Assembly: GCA_049999765.1 (NCBI GenBank)
Contig: JBNGIQ010008867.1
Location: 1-24,356, forward strand
Source: Phaeoceros laevis
Taxonomy: Eukaryota > Anthocerotophyta > Anthocerotopsida > Notothyladales
Length of the DNA: 24,356 bases
Direction of reading: 5' to 3'
Position 1 is the first letter of the stretch, and every line of letters begins with the position of its first letter. The translations under genes were made by a program, and so were the position numbers. Shown piece after piece: positions 1 through 7,781 of this stretch. The notes beneath the pieces were generated by a model that was not told the origin of the DNA, searched no databases, and saw only the letters and a list, made by a program, of their open reading frames with translations.

Positions 1-167
1 GCTTCGACAATGGCTAGAAGCCACTCGAACGCGATCTCGGGAAGGAACTTGAGAGCTGCGCAAGCAAGGAGAAGGCGGAGCGCCGCCGGAGGTCAACGGG
101 AGAACACAGAACGGCTCTAAGCGCCTGCACAAAGGCCAGCAGTAGGCATTGTGCATGCGGATTTTTC

Positions 168-236
168 TTTGTCATGTGGTGTTGCGGGAAGCTAACAATT
201 TGTCATGTGGTGTTGCTGAAAGCTGTTAGCTTCCCG
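168..236. repeat. Short direct repeat overlapping an inverted repeat
   Basis: An 18-nt word ending in GTGTTGC occurs at 168-185 and again at 199-216, a 31-bp period. Overlapping it, CGGGAAGCTAACA (185-197) is the exact reverse complement of TGTTAGCTTCCCG (224-236), giving a 13-bp stem with a 26-nt loop. The function is unknown; it could be a remnant of a small foldback element. Confidence 0.7.
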
Positions 237-1294
237 GAGTAACTTGTGCATTGCCAGTTGATCAGTCCCCGCTCCAAGGGCACGTGCATAGGCTTGTTTA
301 CACAAAGGTATGCGGTATTTTAGGCGGTCACATAATGTGTAGCCATGTTGTATTGATGGCATAATTAGTATGTTAGAGCATGATAGATGCATGCATTTTT
401 TGAGCAAAGCACATACATGACAGACTTGGCTCAGGGTGCGACAAGGCTCTTATAATGGAGCACTTTTTTGCATTAGCAAGTGGACACATGTTTGTAAAGA
501 TGTGACCTACTCACTTCTGAAATATATATTGGAAATAAGAAGACAAGGAAGAGGAAGGAGCCCACATAAAACAATGATGTGGATGTACTCGAAGTTGGAT
601 GGATAGTAAGTACAGCTTCAGTATATATGTGTTTTCAAAATTAAAAACTTTGGTTCACGAGATAAAAGCATGCATGTATTCTTCTCCGCACACTCATTTA
701 TCTTATTCTCTTTTTTATGGAGGCTGCCTCTAACAACCCGGAGCCCCGCTTATTTATATATTGGACACTAAGTATCTATCACATGATTGCAATTTGCAAA
801 TATATTGAATAATAGTTGCATATATATTGAAGTGTAATTTAGAGTCATCCTATGACATACCATGTTGTTTGATTGTTTTAAAAACAGAGTGACAATTTAT
901 TTTTTTTGTGTTAAATGGCGCCATTCTTTATAAAGAGAGTGACAATTACCAATGTACCGGTTGCATGAATTTCCAATGCTCTCCAAGTTTCGTCCAAACT
1001 GATCCAAGCTTTATTATTGGGGATAAGATAGTCGGCAAAGATGGTTCAAGTGCACTGTACTCCATATATAAAGTACTTTTCAATTAATATCTTTTACTGT
1101 CATGAACTTGCAGATTCTATGAATTGGAATTATTGGATATTGCATCTAATATGTAAATATTTTTCTATGTGCACAGCAATATAAAGATTTAGAATTTTAG
1201 ATTGGTGGTTACAAATAGAGGATAAATTCGTTGGCTATTGGCCAAAAGAATTGTTTTCAGCAGGTCGTATGAGAGAGGTTTTTTAACCCGGCTT

Positions 1295-1450
1295 GAATGG
1301 GGTGGAGAGATACAGTCAAGCANNNNNNNNNNNNNNNNNNNNNNNNNNNNNNNNNNNNNNNNNNNNNNNNNNNNNNNNNNNNNNNNNNNNNNNNNNNNNN
1401 NNNNNNNNNNNNNNNNNNNNNNGAATGGGGTGGAGAGATACAGTCAAGCA
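1295..1450. other. 100-N assembly gap flanked by identical 28-nt ends
   Basis: Positions 1323-1422 are 100 Ns. The 28 bases before the gap (1295-1322) are identical to the 28 after it (1423-1450). This is what results when two overlapping contig ends are scaffolded without being merged. The true gap may be zero or negative, and the duplication should not be read as biology. Confidence 0.9.
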
Positions 1451-1547
1451 ATAGCGTGATTGATCCACCTGTGCAGATGGGCAATGCTAGATTTGGTTAA
1501 GAAGCAACCGGTCCTGTTCGCTATAAAACGAATGTGCCCGCACACCA

Positions 1548-1761
1548 AGCTCCACTGACGTAAACCATAAGCTTCCCGCTACTGGGTTTGACCCTATTGA
1601 AGCAGATAAGCTAAGTAACGAGCTTCAAGACAGATCCATCTCACTACAACACCCAGCTCCAGTGACGTAAACCGTAAGCTTCCCGCTACTGGGTTTGACC
1701 CTATTGAAGCAGATAAGCTAAGTAATGAGCTTCAAGACAGATTCATCTCACTACAACACCC
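1548..1761. repeat. Two tandem copies of a 107-bp unit
   Basis: Copy 1 is 1548-1654 and copy 2 is 1655-1761. They differ at about four positions, mostly transitions. Each starts AGCTCCA and ends CTACAACACCC, and contains AAGCTTCCCGCTACTGGG. No open frame spans them and I recognise no element. A recent local duplication is the simplest reading. Confidence 0.85.
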
Positions 1762-2400
1762 GTATTTTCACCGGGAAAGGCTGGAGGTACATGGTTATTT
1801 TTTTGGGGCCCGGAGCTGCGTAATACGCAAGTACTCTACTCTACTTGGAAGTAGGAGTTGAAACTGCTCAAAAAATATATGAAGTTATACTTACAAGCTT
1901 ACACTTCAATTCTTTGATAATACATTGGCTTGAAAAATTTTAATAATATTTTTTTCCTCTGTTGCTCTTTTAGCAAACCTAAAACTGCTTTGCTTAGTAC
2001 GTTTGATAGTTCAAGGGTTTAGGGTTTCAAATGAGTGTCTTTTTTTTCGTAGAAGCGTCTTTTTTTTTTGTGGAATTCGATATTAACTTTATCTGCTCAA
2101 AAGAGAGGATTGAAGCTTAAGTACATGGCTCCTTGCACAGTCTTAGGAGCCGGTAGGATTTATGCCTCTACTAACTGCTAGTAGAAGAGTCTAAGCTGAA
2201 CACAGAGCACCTAGGGCCTTCTACGGCTATCTGACCAACACTAGCACAATAGATACTAGAAGCATCTCCCCTTTGGCTAGCCTTCCTGCCTATTGGAGCC
2301 TTTTTGGGCATCAGCATGCTAACTGCACAGCGTGGAAACAACCGCTACGTAGTCACATATGTGAATCCAGTTTGTGCTCTTTAGTCGCATGCGTTGTTAT

Positions 2401-2527
2401 GATTTGGACCATGCGTCTCTAGCTAGAGCTAGAGACGCATGGTCCAAATCCAATGGTGGAGGCGACAGCTTCCGACTCCAAACAAACTTAGCTAGGCTTC
2501 TAGAGAAGCCTAGCTACGTTTGTTTGG
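2401..2527. repeat. Twin near-perfect palindromes separated by a terpene-synthase-derived spacer
   Basis: Hairpin 1 has arms 2401-2424 and 2427-2450, exact reverse complements of 24 nt around the dinucleotide AG. Hairpin 2 has arms 2478-2501 and 2504-2527, again 24 nt around AG, with one mismatch (2488 against 2517). The 27-nt spacer (2451-2477), plus two bases of hairpin 2, holds a 25-nt exact match (2455-2479) to 3448-3472. That is the + strand over the C-terminal coding region of the neighbouring terpene synthase, around residues WESEAVAST. The arms match nothing else I noticed in the window. The function is unknown; candidates are two fold-back synthesis events, a small-RNA precursor in birth, or a sequencing/assembly artefact. 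Confidence 0.85.
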
Positions 2528-2568
2528 TAACAATGACTAGTTACGTATACCTACCCAGCTTCTTGGGA

Positions 2569-3181
2569 AGGTGCACGCAAAGTGTTTGACAGCCTGGCCT
2601 GCCACAAGGAACTTGGTAACATGGACTGCCATGATAAATGGGTATGGTAGAAACAATGAAGGCCACAAGGCTACAGCCTGTTTCCTAGAGATGATGCCAG
2701 CTGGCTCAGCCTGGTATTCAGCCTAGGTCAGAACACCACATTTGCTTGCCTTCTTGTAGCATGTGCACAGTACTTAATGAGCATCTTGTCTCCATGGTTG
2801 ATCTTCTTGGGCGGGCAGGCCATTTAGGTGAGGCAGAGAAGGTGCTTAAATCAGCTGGATTCGAAAACAATATTGCTGAATCCCTGCAAGAGTCATGCGG
2901 ATATAGAGCGGGGAACATGGTGTTTTGAAAGTCTTGTCGAGCTGGATCCTCAAACTGCCTTTGCATATGTGCTCATGGCCTAGATGTACGCAGATGGAGA
3001 TAGGTGGGCTAGGGTAAGTAACAAGAAACATGCAGTGCCAGGCATTGAGGTGAACAAGCAGGTGCATACATTTGTTGTGGGGGAAGCAAGGGGTGAGCTT
3101 TCATGCAAGGTTCGGAGCTCAAATGAACGTTTGAAGGAGGAAGGGGACATCCGTAATTACGGATTTTACCAGAACACATAA
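2569..3181 (+). pseudogene. Decayed C-terminal part of a PPR (PLS-class) gene
   Basis: Pentatricopeptide-repeat proteins bind organellar RNA and act in editing or processing. The remnant is readable only by changing frame. It starts ARKVFDSLAC (from 2572), then NLVTWTAMINGYGR about +1 nt out of frame, then TTFACLLVACAQ. VSMVDLLGRAGHLGEAEKVL follows around 2775-2850, which is the typical last PPR plus E-domain region. VELDPQTAFAYVLMA and GIEVNKQVHTFVVGE (about 2938-3090) match the E/E+ region of plant editing factors. Stop codons and indels interrupt it at several points. No DYW deaminase domain is readable after 3181. It is unrelated in detail to the other PPR gene in the window, so it is not a simple local copy of it. 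Confidence 0.85.
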
Positions 3182-3258
3182 TGACAGGAATTGATCGCAT
3201 AACGACAGGAATCTTGAGACTCTCATATTTGAGATTGAGAACTTGGACGGACAACATA

Positions 3259-3292
3259 CATGTACACTTGGCCATCATGTACACTTGGCCAT
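3259..3292. repeat. Perfect 17-bp tandem duplication
   Basis: CATGTACACTTGGCCAT occurs at 3259-3275 and directly again at 3276-3292, between the PPR remnant and the 3' end of the terpene synthase. A looser repeat of CATAA(T/C)GACAGGAAT lies just upstream, near 3177-3213. Both look like replication slippage. Confidence 0.85.
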
Positions 3293-3336
3293 GGGCATCA
3301 GCGAACTAAGTAAGAGGCTGAGCTGAGAACGTCACT

Positions 3337-4695
3337 CTATGCTTGGAGGTTTTGCAAGTCGACTGGCCAGCTGTAGCGGTCGTTGGTGCTGTGAAAATGC
3401 AACCCCCCAGCCATGAGCTCCTTGAGCCCCTGGACATACCGCTGGACGGTGGAGGCGACAGCTTCCGACTCCCAAGTCGGCAGCTCGGACTCGATCTCAT
3501 TGAAGGCAGAAGTGTAGGAGTTCACCAGCTCCACCGACTGCCTGAGCGCTTCATCATAAGAGATGCCTTCCGTCCGCTTCAACATGGCGATGACGTTGAA
3601 GGAGTGGCCGCCTTCCGCCACCACCTCGCTGTCGAAGGAGAAGATGTCGTTCACGAAAGTGCCCCAGGCTGCCGCCGTCCAGGTGAGCTTCTGGATGCAG
3701 GGGTGGGCGCGCACCTCGGCTGGGAGCAGCGCATCGTTGGTGAGCTCGACGAGCATGGCGCAGTTGACGTAGCTGGCGTTGAGGACTCGCATGTGAGTGA
3801 AGGACTCCATGTCCTGTATCGAGAATCCGAGGTCGGACTGGAGGGCGATGGTGGCGAAGATGCAGTCCTCCACAGCTCCAGCGAAGGCTTGGAACCAGTC
3901 GGGCGTGGAGAGGCGCCTGAGCTGGTACCCCAGCTCCCACAGGGCCGTCTCCACCGGGCTGGGATCGAGCGGCGGCTCCGGCGCCCTGAGGATGTTGCAG
4001 ATGTTGGCGAGGAACCGGCCGACCTTGGGCGCGCTCTTGAGCACGTCGCGCTCGATGCCGTTGAGCTCCTCCTGCGCCATCTCGTCGGTGTCGACGTCGA
4101 AGCAGAGGTCGTCCAGGAAGTAGAGGAAGGCGACGTGCGCTGCTGCGGCTGCGAGGCGCTCGGCGCTGGCGCTGGAAGCGTAGGTGTAGCTGGCCATGTC
4201 CATCGCCAAGCTCCGGAAGTAGTCGAACTTCTGGAGCTGCCATCGCCCTTCCAGCACCTTGAACTCCGCCTCCGCCTGCTGGGTGTACCGGCTGGGGCGT
4301 CGTGCGCCGGGCAGAATGCTGACAATGTCTGCTGGCGAGACCGAGACCTCCCACAGAGTACTGGTGCATTCCCCGGTGTCGATGGAGCAGACGGTCCAGT
4401 CCTCCTCCTCCTCCAGATCCCTCCCAACGACAGGCGCTGGTGGGCTGCTGCTGCGCTCCAACGCCTGCCTCGCTGCCTTCATCGCTTCCTGCAGCGCCGA
4501 TGACATGAAAGAATCGAGCGGTGATGATGGGCTTGCCAGTGTCGCGTAGCAGCAGGCGCTGCGTCGTGCAATTGGTGGTGCGGGAGCACACCATTTCAAG
4601 CTCTTCCGGCCAGATGTAGAGGCTCGCCCATTTGCAACATCTGCTGCAGAGCTTGACACCAGAGCTTTGGATGAAAGCTTTGCAACTGACGCCAT
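3337..4695 (-). CDS. Microbial-type terpene synthase-like protein (MTPSL), intronless
   Basis: A class I terpene synthase that would ionise a prenyl diphosphate with Mg2+ and cyclise or quench the cation to a mono- or sesquiterpene. The frame is open further upstream to 4785, but the first ATG is at 4695, giving 452 aa. Visible motifs are the aspartate-rich DDLCFD (about residues 195-200), the NSE triad NDIFSFDSE (about 349-357, fitting NDxxSxxxE), and a C-terminal RY pair (about 440-441). The size and motif layout match bacterial/fungal-like synthases, not the larger plant TPS family, and there is no RRx8W or beta domain. Residues 1-60 are rich in Ser and Ala, which suggests a plastid transit peptide (inference). 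Product and substrate cannot be told from sequence. The gene is GC-rich, which opens long shadow frames on both strands. Confidence 0.9.
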   Translation of the reverse strand: MASVAKLSSKALVSSSAADVANGRASTSGRKSLKWCAPAPPIARRSACCYATLASPSSPLDSFMSSALQEAMKAARQALERSSSPPAPVVGRDLEEEEDWTVCSIDTGECTSTLWEVSVSPADIVSILPGARRPSRYTQQAEAEFKVLEGRWQLQKFDYFRSLAMDMASYTYASSASAERLAAAAAHVAFLYFLDDLCFDVDTDEMAQEELNGIERDVLKSAPKVGRFLANICNILRAPEPPLDPSPVETALWELGYQLRRLSTPDWFQAFAGAVEDCIFATIALQSDLGFSIQDMESFTHMRVLNASYVNCAMLVELTNDALLPAEVRAHPCIQKLTWTAAAWGTFVNDIFSFDSEVVAEGGHSFNVIAMLKRTEGISYDEALRQSVELVNSYTSAFNEIESELPTWESEAVASTVQRYVQGLKELMAGGLHFHSTNDRYSWPVDLQNLQA

Positions 4696-6225
4696 ATACA
4701 CAAATTTAGAGACAAGTGCGATGAGCCCGCAATCGATTTCAAGACCTTGGCAGACGAAATTCCAACCAGCGAGAATCACAAGCAAATTGCAGCCGCGAGC
4801 TGCAGATTTTGAACAAGGACTCCAGATGGGAGTTCACTTGCTCACAGATGCTTCGCAAATGAGAGCTAAGAAGAAGCAGGTGAAGGTGCTCTGGACAGTT
4901 GATGCCCTGAGAGTACGGTGCATAGGGCTATATACTCTGAGACGCTCCCCCGGCGCTTGAGAGGTCAACACTTTCCTGGCATCCGCGTGGAAAACGGGAT
5001 TGACTCGTAGGTCGAACAGTGCGAGTTCCAGGATGGTGACGTGGTCCTTGTAGGACACTGGTTTCGTCATGTGCAGCACTGATTAGTTACTATATCCAGG
5101 CCTGACAAGTGCCGCCAGTCTCGAGAAATGCGGCACACGAAGAAGAGATGCCCGGTTGCCGGTCGAAATACCTGGCGAGGTGTTCCATTCCCATGTGGAA
5201 TTGGCTAGACACCATAATCTTACTACTACTACTACCTAGCAAGTTCCTGCCGGGCGCCTTCTGTTGGGCTTCGGTTGAAGGACCCGGATGTCCAATTCAC
5301 AAGCACACGCACGTGGTTTGGAATTTTACAACTTGAGGATACTGTATTTGGCTCGGTGGATCGTAGTTTGTAGCTTTGTAGTTTTGTCTCAAGTTACCTG
5401 ACTAGTCGAGGACAAATCCGTGGTTGCTAGTAGAGGATAGTCAGAGATCACTGACTAGATTTCTCTGACTATAGTGAGGTAATCCATCATGGGTGCTTGA
5501 AAGCGGTGGGGTAATCCTCCAACTAGGGATCCCGAGAAGGTGCTCCATGATGAGATGATGAGAAGCTGCAGCAACTTCAATTGGGTTCAAGGATTTTAGG
5601 ATGCCTCCTCTTTGCGAATGTGCGCAGGCATTGTGCAGTCCATGTCCATCATCCCGCTCAACATAGCTTCCTCCACCCAACGCTTTGAAATCATGGACAC
5701 TGGCTCCACAAGAGACCGTTGTGGAGGACACACCCTACTTCAGCAGCCAAAACTTGCATCCTCTTCAAGTTATGCTACACATATCCAAGCTCCTGAATAC
5801 TTGAAGCGATTCAGAGTGTTAACAGAATGACTACGAGTTCCCTTCAGCTTCTTCTAGATTAGTTTTCCAGAACAAGAAGTGGATTCACTCATTTTATGCT
5901 CATGATCAGAGCTGAAAATAAATTTAGACTCTCACCGTGTTGCGGTTGCCGATGTGTCTAGGTCTCCGGAAAGGTAACGCTTTTCTTCACTCTCTCTCCT
6001 CAGTCACCGTGTCCTCTTGCCTATTCTTGTCTTGCCTTGTCTGTCTTGGAGCAGCCAAGCAACATTCCACACAGTCCCTGATATGCAAAAGACAATGCCT
6101 TGGATTGTGGACCGCCCACGTATGAACAATCTGTGTGTTTTGCAGCTCTAAATCGATGATGCACCAGGACCGACGTGCGTTGCTTACCGGAAGGAACTTC
6201 GGCCTCGGGCCGCTGCTTTAGGATC
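4696..6225. other. Intergenic region between two divergent genes
   Basis: About 1.5 kb between the start of the terpene synthase (-) and the start of the secreted protein (+). It must hold both promoters. Short open frames exist, for example 5441-5731 on the minus strand, but none resembles a protein I know or shows codon use like the neighbours. A short TAC microsatellite lies at about 5220-5235. Confidence 0.55.
4929..4934 (-). promoter_or_regulatory. Possible TATA box of the terpene synthase gene
   Basis: On the minus strand the sequence reads GAGTATATAGCCC, about 235 bp upstream of the ATG at 4695. A start site about 30 bp downstream would give a 5' leader of roughly 200 nt. This is a single weak motif, so it is only a candidate. 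Confidence 0.3.
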
Positions 6226-7319
6226 ATGACGAATATGTGTTCCCAGCTGGTGGCCGCCAACCTACTGCTGGTTCTGCTCGGCTTGCAGCTGACGGCGCTG
6301 GCTGCACAGCAGCAGCAGGAGGTGAACATCAGTGACCTCCTGCCTCCCCTGGGCAACAGGTGCGTAGCTAGCTAGGCAGTGCGCATATTCTGCTTTCATC
6401 ATTTCCAACTGTTGCTTACAAGTCCGAAGGCACGGCTTGCCTGCTGCAGTGTATCGCTGGTGACGCTGTCAAGAGACGCTTCCCGGACGTTCCGTTGCTT
6501 GGATGGCAAGTGGGAGTTGATCCGCTCCTTCGCCACGCTCGTCAGTGCCTCCAACGCCTCCGCTGTTTTGGGGAACTACACCTACTCCTACAACGACACC
6601 AGCAGCAACATCACAGGCCTGTGGGCAATCCTCAACAATGTGGGAGACCGATCGGAGTCCGGACTGCAGTACATTCTCATCTCTGGTTCGTGAGCTACAC
6701 CAAGTACTAGCTATGCCTGACCCCGCTACGCAAGACTGTGGCAAGTAGCTAAACCCTAAACCATAGCTGTGCAGGTAAGGTGGTATCCTCCATCGACGAC
6801 AAGGATCCCAACACTCTGGACAATCAGCTAGTGGAAATCGACAACCGCAACACAGTCACAGTCGCCGGATCCTTCTCCTACGTGCTGGTCAACGGCACAG
6901 GCGGAGCCGCACCATCTCTGCCGTGCTCCGCCTCGGAAACCGCCGTGCTCCCCTTCGATGCCATCTACACCTTCTTCTCGCAGGACTTGGTCCCTCCGCA
7001 AGCCACAGAGACCCACGGCGTGGCCGTATCGGACAGGGAGCGGCCTTTGCAGTCCTTGTTCTGCTCCGGCTACACCAACTGGACGATGCTAGCAGACGGC
7101 AAATGGCGCTTCGACTCCGGCACCGGCACACTGACTGACATACCCGGCGGTGCAATCCTAGGCTCCATCACCATCTCTCCGGGCTACTCCATCACCTGGA
7201 CCCTAGCAGAGCCCTACGGCTGGACTGTCACCGCGAACAGCGTCCGCACCACCGCCGTGGGCACCCGCGACTGGCCCTGGCAGCTCTACGATGTCCAGGC
7301 ATTCCGTGGTTTCTCGTAA
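6226..7319 (+). CDS. Secreted protein of unknown family with an internal DGKW repeat
   Basis: Three exons, 6226-6359, 6450-6685 and 6775-7319, join in frame to 304 aa, with introns of 90 and 89 bp and GT-AG ends. The ATG at 6226 is followed by a clear signal peptide (LLLVLLGLQLTALAA, cleavage near residue 27), so the product should enter the secretory pathway. About seven N-glycosylation sequons are present (e.g. NYT, NDT, NIT, NGT, NWT), with three cysteines in the mature part (61, 174, 220). There is no transmembrane segment after the signal. The sequence is rich in Ser, Thr, Gly and aromatic residues, as in beta-sandwich proteins. DGKW occurs twice (63-66 and 231-234), each followed by a similar stretch (FATLVSASNASAVLGNYTYS and GTGTLTDIPGGAILGSITIS). 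I recognise no family. A cell-wall or extracellular role is only inference from the signal and glycosylation. Confidence 0.75.
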
Positions 7320-7781
7320 CAAACTACAGCAACCCTACCCTCGTTCCTTCTTTTTTTTGTGTGATGTCCTGTGCTCAGCTGGCTGACACTGACTGTGTTG
7401 CTCAGGTTGTTGGGAAGGAGGACATTTGTGCAGTTCATCTCCACAAGGGGAGGGCTTCCGCCACCGGTCACTGGCTCGGTAGAACAGGGTGCGAACATAG
7501 GTCAGCAGTTTTCGGCCATCAGCTGGTTCTACACCAGTATGGACGGGTCCAGTCAGTAGTGGGGGACTGTTCCGACATTGTAGGCTTTGTAGCACCTGCT
7601 TTGCTTGAAACAATGCGCAAGGAACGGCCACAATGCCGGACGACTGCATGCAATCCTATTGCGTTGTTTTGTACCGCTGGCTATGGGACTGGGACTCGTC
7701 AGCCAGATAGGTTGGCCGTAAGTAGCGACGCCTTCAAGCCCTAAATAAGTTGAGCGGCACCGTTGTACTCATTCTTCACGA
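7320..7781. other. Gap between secreted-protein gene and photolyase, with a possible alternative exon
   Basis: About 460 bp that must contain the 3' UTR of the upstream gene and the promoter of the photolyase. A pyrimidine tract (around 7343-7358) before CTCAG at 7374-7378 looks like a splice acceptor. An open frame then runs from 7379 to the stop at 7557-7559 (see findings). No other coding signal is seen. Confidence 0.5.

Larger units (their letters stand above)
1..2400. other. AT-rich intergenic region, no gene seen
   Basis: About 2.4 kb with no reading frame that resembles a known protein. It is AT-rich, especially 400-1260 and 1790-2100, with poly-T runs near 2040-2070. The first 120 bases are more GC-rich and could be the edge of a gene lying outside the window, but no convincing protein is readable there. 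The only structure I can support is the pair of repeats and the assembly gap listed separately. Confidence 0.6.

Noticed and set aside
168-216. Possible CRISPR-like or satellite array
   Set aside because: Only two copies with a short period in a plant nuclear context. No array.
3343-4503. 386-codon open frame antisense to the terpene synthase, plus other long frames over the same region
   Set aside because: It is a by-product of GC-rich codon use in the real gene. The translation has no recognisable domain, whereas the minus-strand frame has all synthase motifs.
4785-4785. Terpene synthase start at the upstream end of the open frame
   Set aside because: The codon there is TTG, not ATG. The first ATG in frame is at 4695 and begins a plausible transit peptide.
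5441-5731. 96-codon minus-strand frame in the 4.7-6.2 kb gap
   Set aside because: No similarity, no start context and no splice partners that I could see. Not called as a gene.
6690-6695. GTGAGC as the donor of intron 2 of the secreted-protein gene
   Set aside because: It is a stronger consensus, but it joins to an immediate stop or the wrong frame. GTTCGT at 6686 keeps the frame.
7361-7744. 127-codon plus-strand frame after the secreted-protein gene
   Set aside because: The frame conflicts with the better-supported alternative exon and shows no domain or signal.
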